Assembly (NCBI RefSeq): GCF_001431415.1
Contig: NZ_LDJI01000024.1
Coordinates: forward strand, 1-44,233
Direction: 5' to 3'
Length of the DNA: 44,233 nucleotides
DNA from: Stenotrophomonas humi
GTDB lineage: Bacteria > Pseudomonadota > Gammaproteobacteria > Xanthomonadales > Xanthomonadaceae
The position numbers and the translations under genes were made by a program. The notes under the pieces were generated by a model. It was not told the DNA's origin. It did no database searches and saw only the letters and a program-made list of their open reading frames with translations. Positions 33,181-41,255 of the stretch are shown in pieces. The first letter of the stretch is position 1, and each line of letters starts with the position of its first letter.

Positions 33181-33444
33181 TCAGCGGCGCCGGTAATTCT
33201 CCTGTAGCTCTTCAAGCTGCGCTGCCGCCGCCATCATGCCGCCGATCCGATCGAGCAGTGAATTGATACTGCTGCGATGCGCGGGTTCGTTGGGTGAACC
33301 AGAGGTGGCCCGCAATGCACGCCGGGTAAGAATTGCGAGGGACCGAAGCTTGTCCAATCGTTGCGAATACGACCAGGTATGCGTGGATGTGACCATCTCA
33401 TGCGCCAGCTCATCCAGGTCGGCGCGCGCTTCTTCATAGTTCAT
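33181..33444 (-). CDS. Small hypothetical helical protein
   Basis: I do not recognise this 87 aa protein. It is mostly helical and charged (YEEARADLDELAHEMVTSTHTWSYSQRLDKLRSLAILTRRALRAT), ending in AAAAQLEELQENYRRR. There is no signal peptide or membrane segment. AGGA lies 8 bases before the ATG. Its codons use more A/T third bases (tat, gaa, tca, att, ctt) than its neighbours, so either recent acquisition or weak expression is possible. Coding status is likely but not sure. Confidence 0.65.
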   Translation of the reverse strand: MNYEEARADLDELAHEMVTSTHTWSYSQRLDKLRSLAILTRRALRATSGSPNEPAHRSSINSLLDRIGGMMAAAAQLEELQENYRRR

Positions 33445-33659
33445 GTGTCACATCCTGAGCGCGAGGAGCACTCAATGTCCTTTCAGCATAGGCGCTTTGT
33501 GCGCCGCAGGCGTGACGACAAAGATGAATGAGAACGGCAATGCACGAAGCCGCACCGGCGGTTCGTCGATCGCGCCACGCATGCCTGATCAGGCACTGGC
33601 CTGAGGCGGCTGCGACGTCGCAACGATCTGGCCCATGGCAAGTTGCCTTCAGGTTCTCG

Positions 33660-33692
33660 GTAGTTGGCCCGGGCATCGCAATGCGCCGGGCC
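33660..33692. other. GTAG-headed hairpin after the TorF-like gene
   Basis: GTAG at 33660 is followed by GGCCCGG (33666-33672) and CCGGGCC (33686-33692), with an inner GCAT/ATGC pair. This is a long hairpin with one bulge. It lies 40 bases past the stop of the TorF-like porin on the minus strand and may be its terminator, or an atypical SMAG-type element. No T-run is seen. Confidence 0.45.
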
Positions 33693-33731
33693 GCCATTGA
33701 TGCAAGCGGGCTCATCAACGCTGAGCGGTAC

Positions 33732-34442
33732 TCAGAAGCTGCCCTGCAGTGCCACCTCCCAGCGGCTGCCGGCAAAGTCATCGCCGAGCAAGTCACGCGC
33801 ATGGCGGTCGGTGGCATGCGCGCTGATCCGCAGCTCCAACGGCGCGGTGATCGCCCAGATCGCACTCAGCTGCCCATGTGCATAACCGCCGCCGGGGGCG
33901 TCCTGCAGTGTGTAGTAGCCGGCCAGCATTTCCATGCGCAGGTGCTCACTCATCGGCACGCGTGCCCCCAGTTGGCTGTAAAGGCCATCCTGGGTGGTGC
34001 CCAGCGCCTCGGGTGACCACCCCAGCGACAGCCAATAGTTGTCTTTCCAGGTCAGCGTGGTGTTGAGCTCGGTCCAGTTCAGATCGACCGTGGTGGACGG
34101 ATAGCGGTAGTGCAGTACGTTGGCGTCCAGTGCCCAGTCCTCACTCAGCTGTCGGCCCCAACCCACGGTGAAATCCAGCTCGCTGCTGGCATGGGTTTCG
34201 GGTGCGAATTCGACGCTGGAGCCCCATGCCGAGGCATAGAAACCGCTCTCGCCGGCGATCTTGAAGCCTGCCTGCACGGCGGCATCGCCCTGGCTTTGGG
34301 TGGAACCACGCCAGATGTAGTCGCTGGTGAGCGCGGCGCTGCCGCTGACTTCATGGGCAGCAGCACTGCCGGTGGCGGCCAGCAGGATCAGCAGAAGGTG
34401 GCTGCGACGCAGCATGCGTCGGGAATGTTGAAAGGCTTTCAT
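33732..34442 (-). CDS. TorF-family putative porin
   Basis: A 236 aa outer-membrane protein. The signal peptide ends near GSAAAH-EV. The mature start VSGSAALTSDYIWRGSTQSQGDAAVQAGFKI is characteristic of the TorF family (conserved hypothetical TIGR02001 type). Beta strands follow (SELDFTVGWGRQLSEDWALDANVLHYRYPS) and the C-terminus ends in phenylalanine (VALQGSF). Its transported substrate is not known. The ATG at 34442 has GGAA upstream; the longer frame to 34697 is antisense to the next gene's 3' end. Confidence 0.9.
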   Translation of the reverse strand: MKAFQHSRRMLRRSHLLLILLAATGSAAAHEVSGSAALTSDYIWRGSTQSQGDAAVQAGFKIAGESGFYASAWGSSVEFAPETHASSELDFTVGWGRQLSEDWALDANVLHYRYPSTTVDLNWTELNTTLTWKDNYWLSLGWSPEALGTTQDGLYSQLGARVPMSEHLRMEMLAGYYTLQDAPGGGYAHGQLSAIWAITAPLELRISAHATDRHARDLLGDDFAGSRWEVALQGSF

Positions 34443-34563
34443 CGGGTTTCCAGAATGGCCGCGCACACCGCGCGTCCCTGTGGAAATGATGTCCTCGCTG
34501 CCCATAAACCGACGATGGCGCAGGTACCGCCGCGCTATCAAATCTGCGTAAAAATCGTGGCTC

Positions 34564-35058
34564 TCAATCGTGTGGACGCCGATCAGGCTCGGCCTCGTGG
34601 ATGAACACCGTATACGTGTCGGCCGGATGTGGCACCTGTACCAGATCCAATGCGTGGCCGATGGCGCCACGGTGGTAAGTACCGTGGTTGATGACATGGA
34701 ACAGGATTTCCTGCCGGTTCATGCAGCCACCACGGCCATCGACGAAATCGAATGTCACCGTTTCCTGCAGCTGCTGCGGATCCAGCGCAAGGACATAGGC
34801 GGCGTACCAGGCCTGCAGCTGCTCAAGCCGCTGCGCCAGCTGTTCCAGCGTCGGCACGTCCGCGCTGTTGGTGGCCGCATGCGGTGGCACCTCACCCAGC
34901 AGGCGCGCCCGGAACAGCTCCTCGACCATTCGCAGGTGGTTCAACTGCTGGCAAACGAACGCCAACGTGGCGGGAAACGCCACTGCATCCACCTGCGCGA
35001 TGGCAGCCAGCGTGCGCCGCGTTGCCCAATGTTTGTAGTTGAAGGCTTCGATCAGCAA
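34564..35058 (-). CDS. DinB-family protein
   Basis: A four-helix-bundle protein of the DinB/YfiT group, often metal-binding and of broad or unknown function. The conserved beginning NLLIEAFNYKHWATRRTLAAI is followed by FVCQQLNHLRMVEELFRARL and by FHVINHGTYHRGAIGHALDLV. The three metal-site histidines of the family are His75-like in QLNHLR and His in HVINHGTYHRG. Start is uncertain: no ATG fits. TTG at 35058 (Leu of NLLIEAF) matches family starts and gives 164 aa; TTG at 35157 gives 197 aa with an unlikely AT-richer extension. Confidence 0.85.
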   Translation of the reverse strand: MLIEAFNYKHWATRRTLAAIAQVDAVAFPATLAFVCQQLNHLRMVEELFRARLLGEVPPHAATNSADVPTLEQLAQRLEQLQAWYAAYVLALDPQQLQETVTFDFVDGRGGCMNRQEILFHVINHGTYHRGAIGHALDLVQVPHPADTYTVFIHEAEPDRRPHD

Positions 35059-35378
35059 GTTTGTGTTCCCGGCTGCAGCGAGTGCTGAATGATCAGGATA
35101 ACGATGCCACGTGTCAGCGTCAGGCAGCAACGGCAGCAGGTAGACGTAAGTCAGCAACTACCAGGAAATGAGCGGGCCGGGGAACATCGACAATCCCCTC
35201 CATCCGCAGCCATCGCCGGACGTGGCACTCGACCCCCGCCTGCAACTGGCGGCTTATCCAACGGCGCCATATCGAACAAGCGAATCGGCATCAGCGCGGC
35301 CGCGATTGGCCAGCAGAAGTACGTTACGGCAGGCCCCATCAGCGGCAGAATAGCGCGCCCTCCCCTCCCCCCACGCTG
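35059..35378. other. Intergenic region, dinB-like and HPP genes
   Basis: This 320-base region lies between the assumed DinB start and the HPP gene. Open frames in it show no recognisable protein and no good ribosome sites. No hairpin with a T-run or known repeat was seen. It must contain the divergent promoters, but no convincing -35/-10 pair could be chosen by eye. Confidence 0.45.
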
Positions 35379-36359
35379 ATGAAGCCCCTCTCTTCGCTTC
35401 CACAATCGCTGCGCAACTGGCTGAGCATCGAGCGCAACCAGACCAACCATGGCGAGAAGTGGATATCGGCGCTGGGAGCGTTGATCGGCATTACCGTGGT
35501 CTACCAGCTGACCCACTGGTGCTTCCCGCATGGCTTCGGCGGCGCGCCAGGTGGCGCGATCCTGCTGGCTTCGATGGGTGCCTCGGCGGTGCTGGTGTTC
35601 GCGGTGCCACATGGTGCCCTGTCGCAACCGTGGTCGGTGATGGCCGGGCACCTGGTCTCGGCCTTCATCGGCGTGAGCTGCCAGAAACTGGCGCCGGACC
35701 AGGCCTGGACCGGTGCATTGGCGGTGGGCCTGGCAGTGGGCGCCATGCATTACCTGCGCTGCATCCATCCGCCCGGCGGCGCCACCGCGCTGGCAGCGGT
35801 GATCGGTGGTGCTGACGTGCATGCCTTGGGTTACCAGTACCTGCTGACGCCGGTGTCGATCAACGTCGCCGCCATCCTGACCGCAGCGGTGCTGTTCAAC
35901 GCCTGTTTTGCCTGGCGCCGCTACCCGGTGCACCTGCACAGACGGCGGCAACAAACCGCGCCGGTCGCGTCGGCACAGCGCAGCGTCGATCTCACCCAGG
36001 AGGATTTCCACGCTGCCATCAGCCAGCTCAATTCGTTCGTGGACATCACCGACGACAACCTGACCGAGCTGTTGGAGCTGGCCAAGCAGCATGCCGAACG
36101 CGATGCGCTGCATCCGGCGCTGATCGCGCCGGGACGCTACTACAGCAACGGCCGCCTTGGCCGTGCCTGGAGCGTGCGCCGTGTGTCCGTGACACCAGCG
36201 CTGGAAGGACCCACCGCGCAGCGGCTGGTCTATGCCGTGGTGGCCGGCAACGGCATCGGCAACATCGGCCATGCCACCGCGGACGACCTGCGCCAGTGGG
36301 CACGGTTCGAGGTGGAACTGCAGCACGGTGGCCGCTGGGCCAAACGACAGCCCAGCTGA
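35379..36359 (+). CDS. HPP-family membrane protein
   Basis: A 326 aa protein. Residues 30-185 hold four to five hydrophobic segments with the eponymous motif HPPGGAT in LRCIHPPGGATALAAVIGG. In cyanobacteria an HPP protein works as a nitrite transporter, so anion transport is possible, though not shown here. The C-terminal 120 residues are soluble (TQEDFHAAISQLNSFVDITDDNLTELLELAKQHAERDA) and lack CBS motifs. The ATG at 35379 has no clear ribosome site. It is followed by a hairpin at the convergent end. Confidence 0.92.
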   Translation: MKPLSSLPQSLRNWLSIERNQTNHGEKWISALGALIGITVVYQLTHWCFPHGFGGAPGGAILLASMGASAVLVFAVPHGALSQPWSVMAGHLVSAFIGVSCQKLAPDQAWTGALAVGLAVGAMHYLRCIHPPGGATALAAVIGGADVHALGYQYLLTPVSINVAAILTAAVLFNACFAWRRYPVHLHRRRQQTAPVASAQRSVDLTQEDFHAAISQLNSFVDITDDNLTELLELAKQHAERDALHPALIAPGRYYSNGRLGRAWSVRRVSVTPALEGPTAQRLVYAVVAGNGIGNIGHATADDLRQWARFEVELQHGGRWAKRQPS

Positions 36360-36369
36360 GCCGACACGA

Positions 36370-36387
36370 GGCAGGTCTCAGCCTGCC
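36370..36387. terminator. Small hairpin between convergent genes
   Basis: GGCAGG at 36370-36375 and CCTGCC at 36382-36387 form a 6-base stem with a 6-base loop between the ends of the HPP gene and the lipoprotein gene, overlapping the latter's last codons. It may act on both strands; without a T-run this is a weak call. Confidence 0.35.
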
Positions 36388-36893
36388 ACCCAGATGCCGC
36401 CACCCTGCGTGCAGCTGGCCGGCAGATCCGCCAGGTCCTGTGGCGTGCGCTCGTAGTAGTAGCCGTCGAACTTGCCACCGAACAGCTTCTTGCAGCTGCC
36501 CTGTGACGGCGCCGGGCAGGCCGCCATGTAGGTGACTTCGCCGGCCTTGCCGCCCATCTGCGCCGAGGTCTGCGCCAGGCCGCCACAGATGCGTTGCAGG
36601 TCGGCCTCGCTGGAAGCGGCAGTGGTCTGTACGCAGTCACGTGAGCGGATGGTTTTGCCCATGAGCGTGAATTCACCGGCGATCATGCAGGCATGTGTTG
36701 CTGCCGCCGGCGCTACCGACGTGTGTACGACGCTGCCGGGGCTTGTCACCGGTGCAGACGCGGCCGGTGTTTCCGGCGCTGCCTGCGGTGCGGTGCTGGC
36801 CGCGGGCGCCGGTGCGGCGCCGCCACAGGCAGCCAGGCTCAACAGACAGGTTACTGCCAACAGGACCTGCCGATTCGGAATCAATACTTCCAT
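36378..36893 (-). CDS. Lipoprotein of unknown function, cysteine-rich
   Basis: A 171 aa lipoprotein with the lipobox LAAC (Cys23 in LSLAACGGA). An Ala/Pro/Ser/Thr linker of about 40 residues leads to a soluble domain with six to seven cysteines (HACMIAGEF, SRDCVQ, QRICGGL, MAACPAPSQGSCKKLFGG, PASCTQGGG). These could form disulfides in the periplasm. The domain is loosely like DUF3617, but I cannot confirm it. AAGGAG lies 6 bases before the ATG. Confidence 0.85.
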   Translation of the reverse strand: MEVLIPNRQVLLAVTCLLSLAACGGAAPAPAASTAPQAAPETPAASAPVTSPGSVVHTSVAPAAATHACMIAGEFTLMGKTIRSRDCVQTTAASSEADLQRICGGLAQTSAQMGGKAGEVTYMAACPAPSQGSCKKLFGGKFDGYYYERTPQDLADLPASCTQGGGIWVAG

Positions 36894-37102
36894 GCGTGCT
36901 CCTTGCGTGATCGGGCGTGGCGCCGATGGTAATCCGCGGGCGCACCATGAATCGGCACTGCCGCACAGACAGCTTCGTTCCTTCGCGTCTTCTCGACACT
37001 TTCACAACGACCCAAGGGCGACATTGGCCGCCCCGGCGCCGCCATGGCCGTGGCCTCGAAGGCAGCCGTGACGGCTGCCATCAACCCCAGCGGAGGTTTC
37101 CC

Positions 37103-37462
37103 ATGTCCTATGTTGATGGTTTCATTGCCGCCGTACCCACGGCCAACAAAGAGAAATTCCTCGCGCATGCGCGTACCGGCGACGCGGTATTCATCGAGTT
37201 CGGCGCCCTGCGCGTGGTGGAATGCTGGGGCGACGACGTGCCGCATGGCCAGCTCACCGATTTCTTCCGCGCGGTGCAGGCCACCGATGAGGAAACCGTG
37301 GTGTTCTCCTGGATCGAGTGGCCCGACAAGGCCACGCGCGACGTCGGCATGCAGAAGATGATGGAAGACCCGCGCATGGACCCGGCCACCAACCCGATGC
37401 CCTTTGATGGCAAGCGCCTGATCTATGGTGGCTTTGCACCACTGCTTGATCTGACGAAATAG
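37103..37462 (+). CDS. DUF1428-family protein
   Basis: A 119 aa cytoplasmic protein, very close to the DUF1428 family: MSYVDGFIAAVPTANKEKFLAHA, GALRVVECWGDDVPHGQLTDFFRAV, then SWIEWPDKATRDVGMQKMMEDPRM and PFDGKRLIYGGFAPLL. The fold is a dimeric ferredoxin-like barrel in this family; the reaction is unknown. GGAGG lies 6 bases before the ATG at 37103, while the frame itself is open from 36917. It is a lone gene. Confidence 0.95.
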   Translation: MSYVDGFIAAVPTANKEKFLAHARTGDAVFIEFGALRVVECWGDDVPHGQLTDFFRAVQATDEETVVFSWIEWPDKATRDVGMQKMMEDPRMDPATNPMPFDGKRLIYGGFAPLLDLTK

Positions 37463-37506
37463 CGCGCCGGCAGCGGGCGCGTGCCGGATCCGCGCTGCGG
37501 CACCCC

Positions 37507-38166
37507 TCAATCGCGGTCAGGCGCACCCAATGGAAACAGCGGTCGATAAGGGCGCGCCTCCTCCACGGCACGCGCGAATGATGGCCGCTTCAACAGCCGC
37601 GCACGGTACGCACGCAGCAGCGGATAGGCTTCGCCGATGCGGTGCACCCAGTCCGCGTAAAACAGCGACGGCGCGGCCGCGCAATCGGCCAGGGTGAAGG
37701 CATCACCGCAGGCCCAGCTGCGCCCGGGCAGCTGGGTTTCCGCCCAGGCGTAGCCCAGCTCCAGCTTGTCGCGAGCATGCGCCAACGCATCCCGTGCCTT
37801 GTCCGCATCACCACTCAAGGCGCCGCCCACCGCATGCTGCACCGGGCTCATCACGTGCAGGTCGAAGAAGCGGTCAAGGAAACGGGCGTCCAGGGCCTGC
37901 CGCGCATCATCGGGCAGCAGGCGTACCGCGCCAGGCCGCGTCTGCTGCAGGTATTCGATGATGATGCTGGTTTCCACCACCGCGGTGTCGCCATCCAGCA
38001 GCAGCGGGAACTTGCCTACCGGCCACCGCCGCAGCCATTCGGCGGCGTGTTCCGGCGTCTCCGGGCCAAGGCAGCGGAACTCAAAGGGAATGTCGTTCTC
38101 ATACAGCGCTATCAGCACTTTCTGCGTGTACGAAGAAAACGGATGACCGTAGAACGCCAGCGACAT
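37507..38166 (-). CDS. Glutathione S-transferase family protein
   Basis: A 219 aa protein. The thioredoxin-like N-terminal domain (about 1-80) has LAFYGHPFSSYTQKVLIALYE, with Ser/Tyr available to activate glutathione, and VETSIIIEYLQQ as the glutathione-binding ESxxI-like strand. The helical C-terminal domain has FTLADCAAAPSLFYADWV, the conserved N-capping Asp block. Substrate is unknown. GGAG is 8 bases before the ATG at 38166. It ends convergently with the DUF1428 gene. Confidence 0.93.
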   Translation of the reverse strand: MSLAFYGHPFSSYTQKVLIALYENDIPFEFRCLGPETPEHAAEWLRRWPVGKFPLLLDGDTAVVETSIIIEYLQQTRPGAVRLLPDDARQALDARFLDRFFDLHVMSPVQHAVGGALSGDADKARDALAHARDKLELGYAWAETQLPGRSWACGDAFTLADCAAAPSLFYADWVHRIGEAYPLLRAYRARLLKRPSFARAVEEARPYRPLFPLGAPDRD

Positions 38167-38252
38167 GGCTTCACTCCCTGGAGGCGGGTGCGTCCCGCGC
38201 GGCGATCGTTGTAACGCTGCGTTGCGGCCCATGCAACCGCAGCGGTTGGCAA

Positions 38253-39380
38253 TCAGTCCCGTGCCGGGCAATCACTCTGGGCTGGCTGGCCGGAGAAGCG
38301 CTGTGCGATCCATCCAATCGCATCATTGGCCGACGCGATGGCCGTGGTGGCGTGACCGGTGTCGGCCAATGCCACATAGCGCGCAACCGCACCGCGCTGG
38401 CAACTACGCTCGAAGAAGCCGCGCGTCACCGGCGAGGTCACCAACTTGTCACCGTCGGATTGGACGATCAGCAGCGGCGGCGCGCCTGCGTCCAGCGCAC
38501 TCAGCGAATTGCGCGCCATCAGCGCGTCCCAGGGCGCGTGCCCGCTCAGGTCCAGGTTGCCCAGCCGCAGGCGTAAACGCAGCACCCGCAGCAGCGCGCC
38601 GGCCGACAGGCGATCGCCTTCGCAGGCGCTGGTGGCACGTTCAATCACGCCACGCGTGGTGCGGTCGGCAATGGTGGCGATATCGGCGCCATACACCTTT
38701 GACCAGCTTTCGGCGGTGAAGGCCGTGAGCAATGCGCGCACGGTGACATCAGCCTGCTTCATGTTCTCGGCCAGCTCGGTTGGCGGTGATACCGCGGCGA
38801 TGCCCAGCATCTGCAGATCCGGCGCATAGGCCTGGGCGCGACGCCCACTGAACAACGCGGCATGGGCACCCTGCGAGTGGCCCCAGGCAACAAAACGCGG
38901 CCCGGCATGTGCTTGTGCAAAGTTGCGCGCTGCTCGCACTGAATCCAGCACCGCTGCGGCCGCAGCATCACCCACCAGATAGGCGTGCGGGCCGCGCGTG
39001 CCGAGGCCGGGATAGTCGGTCGCCACCACCGCCCAACCCCGCGCCAGCATGAAGACCAGGCCGGGAATCTGATCCAGCGTGCGGATCGGCGTGCAGGACG
39101 AAGCAATGCCGACCGTGCCATGCGCCCAGGCCACCACCTCGCGCCCGGCAGGCGGCGCGGCGCCATCCGGCACCACCAGCACGCCACTGGATTGCGTGCG
39201 ATCGCCGTCAACGTCGGTGGTTTCATAACGGATGCGCCACGCCTTCGCCCCCGCCGGCGCATCGTTCATTGGCCTGGCGCTGAGCAGCCGCCCGGGTTCG
39301 GCGGCGGCCGGCAGGGACACCATGCCGCCGATCACCATCAACAGCGTGAACCCCAGCACCTTGCGGACCTTCGTCTCCAT
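38253..39380 (-). CDS. Secreted lipase/alpha-beta hydrolase
   Basis: A 375 aa secreted hydrolase. A signal peptide (VLGFTLLMVIGGMVSLPAAAEP) is followed by an alpha/beta-hydrolase fold of the secretory lipase (LIP) type. The nucleophile elbow is GHSQG (FVAWGHSQGAHAAL). The acid and histidine are likely Asp in LLIVQSDGDKLV and His in ALADTGHATTA. Cysteines at TSACEG, RSCQRG and SDCPARD could form disulfides. GGAG is 8 bases before ATG 39380. It probably acts in the periplasm or outside the cell on esters. Substrate unknown. Confidence 0.9.
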   Translation of the reverse strand: METKVRKVLGFTLLMVIGGMVSLPAAAEPGRLLSARPMNDAPAGAKAWRIRYETTDVDGDRTQSSGVLVVPDGAAPPAGREVVAWAHGTVGIASSCTPIRTLDQIPGLVFMLARGWAVVATDYPGLGTRGPHAYLVGDAAAAAVLDSVRAARNFAQAHAGPRFVAWGHSQGAHAALFSGRRAQAYAPDLQMLGIAAVSPPTELAENMKQADVTVRALLTAFTAESWSKVYGADIATIADRTTRGVIERATSACEGDRLSAGALLRVLRLRLRLGNLDLSGHAPWDALMARNSLSALDAGAPPLLIVQSDGDKLVTSPVTRGFFERSCQRGAVARYVALADTGHATTAIASANDAIGWIAQRFSGQPAQSDCPARD

Positions 39381-39538
39381 GCCGTCAGCTCCATCAAACA
39401 AAAGGAATCGCCGTCCATGCTCGCGGTGATCCACGATGACGCCCGCATTGGATCGTGGAGGAAGCCCTCGTGAACCCGCGCAGCCTGCCAGCAGACACAA
39501 CAGAACCCGGCAGCGACAAGCTCCGCCAGCCCGCGTGC

Positions 39539-41185
39539 TCAGTTCCTGGCGCCGCTCACCGTGGCATCGGGCTCAATCAATGCCTGCCCGGTGCTCACCA
39601 ACTGGATGAACTGCGCGCGCTCGCCTTCCGGGTCATCCCCACGCGCCTCCCGCGCCGTTGCCAGAATCTGTTCCCAGCTCCAACCCGGCATGCGCTGCCC
39701 ACCGCGCAGCGCGTCGGCAAAGCCCGCCACCGCCGATGCAAAGCGCAACGATTCACTCGGCGTGGCCTGCAGGCTGCTGGCCAGGATCGGGCGGGTGATC
39801 AAGGCGCTCTGGTCCTGCCCCGGCAGCTTGTAGCGCAGGCGTACTTCGGCCACTTCGTTGCCATGATCCTTCGCCGCAGCCGGCGTGTCGCCGTAGCGCA
39901 ATGCAGGCAGCTGCTCGGCACCGCTGCCAACCGGGACGATCTCATACAACGCGGTGACTTCATGGCCGGGGCCGATGTCGCCGGCATCCACCTTGTCGTT
40001 GGCGAAATCCTCGTTGTTGAGCACACGGTTTTCGTAGCCGATCAGGCGGTACTCCGACACCCGCGCCGGGTTGAACTCGACCTGGATCTTCACGTCGCTG
40101 GCGATGGTGAACAAGGTGCTACCCATCTCGCGCACCAGCACGCGGCGCGCCTCGGACAGGCTGTCGATATAGGCGTGGTTGCCATTGCCGACATCGGCCA
40201 GGCGCTCGGCCATCGCATCGTTGTAGTTGCCAGTGCCAAAGCCCAGCGTGGTCAGCGCGATGCCGCTCTTGCGGCGGTCGCCGACCAGGGTCTCCAGCGC
40301 TCCGCGATCGGCAATGCCGACATTGAAATCACCGTCGGTGGCCAGGATGACGCGGTTGGCACCGCCTTCGATGAAGGATTGCGCGGCCATCGCATAGGCC
40401 AGTTCGATGCCCGCACCGCCGTTGGTGCTTCCCCCCGCCTGCAGCTGTTCCAGCGCGGCCAGGATCTTGCCGCGCTGGTCCCCACTGGTGGGTTCGAGCA
40501 CCAGTCCGGCTGAACCCGCGTAGGCCACGATGGCTACGCGATCCTGCTTGCGCAGCTGCGGCACCAACTGCGCGAAGGCGCGCTTGAGCAGCGGCAGTTT
40601 GTCGTCCGAGTACATCGAGCCGGAGGTATCAATCAGGAACACCAGGTTCATCGGCGGCAGGCTGGCCTGGGCCTGCTCATAACCCTTGATGCCGATCATC
40701 ATCACCTGCTTGCGCTTGTCCCACGGCGCATTGGCCAGTTCGGTGTGCACGCGGAACGGCGTGGCCTTGTCGGCCGGCACCGCGTAGTTGTAGTCGAAGT
40801 AGTTGATGAATTCCTCGGCACGCACCGCATCGGCCGGTGGCCGCACGCCGCTCTCCAGCATGCGCCGCACATTGCTGTAGCTACCGGTGTCCACATCCAC
40901 CGAGAAAGTGGAGACCGGCTGCTCGGTGGTGCGCTTGACCGGGTTGTCCGCTGGCCGCTCGTAGACCTCGGTATTGGCCCCAGGCACAGCCAGCGAGCCG
41001 GTCATGACGATGGCATTGAGGCTGGGTGCTGGTGCCATTCTTGCCATCGGTGGCGGTGGTGGCAGTGGCGAGGCCCGTGGCGGGGACATTGGCGAGGGCG
41101 CGTATCCGTCGTCCTTCACCTTCTGGGAGCAGGCCGTCACGACCACGACGGCCACCAGCACCATCACGCAACTGCGTACTTTCAT
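39539..41185 (-). CDS. VWA-domain lipoprotein, YfbK-like
   Basis: A 548 aa protein with a lipobox VTAC (Cys19). A Pro-rich linker (residues 30-55) leads to a N-terminal block FSVDVDTGSYSNVRRMLESGVRPPADAVRAEEFINYFDYNY, typical of YfbK-type proteins. The von Willebrand factor A domain starts near residue 178, with the metal-ion-dependent adhesion site DTSGSM at 186-191, and ends near 350. A C-terminal domain (DUF3520-like) follows. It should be anchored at the periplasmic face and bind partner proteins through the metal site. AAGGAG stands 7 bases before the ATG. No partner ATPase gene (MoxR type) is next to it. Confidence 0.93.
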   Translation of the reverse strand: MKVRSCVMVLVAVVVVTACSQKVKDDGYAPSPMSPPRASPLPPPPPMARMAPAPSLNAIVMTGSLAVPGANTEVYERPADNPVKRTTEQPVSTFSVDVDTGSYSNVRRMLESGVRPPADAVRAEEFINYFDYNYAVPADKATPFRVHTELANAPWDKRKQVMMIGIKGYEQAQASLPPMNLVFLIDTSGSMYSDDKLPLLKRAFAQLVPQLRKQDRVAIVAYAGSAGLVLEPTSGDQRGKILAALEQLQAGGSTNGGAGIELAYAMAAQSFIEGGANRVILATDGDFNVGIADRGALETLVGDRRKSGIALTTLGFGTGNYNDAMAERLADVGNGNHAYIDSLSEARRVLVREMGSTLFTIASDVKIQVEFNPARVSEYRLIGYENRVLNNEDFANDKVDAGDIGPGHEVTALYEIVPVGSGAEQLPALRYGDTPAAAKDHGNEVAEVRLRYKLPGQDQSALITRPILASSLQATPSESLRFASAVAGFADALRGGQRMPGWSWEQILATAREARGDDPEGERAQFIQLVSTGQALIEPDATVSGARN

Positions 41186-41255
41186 CGGCCAACTCCTTGC
41201 CTAGGGTTGGGCGGAGCATAACGCCCCGCCCCCCTTCGGCAACAAACTGCCGGTA

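Noticed and set aside
36917..37102. A 62-residue upstream extension of the DUF1428 protein
   Set aside because: The family starts at MSYVDGF and a strong GGAGG site stands directly before the ATG at 37103.
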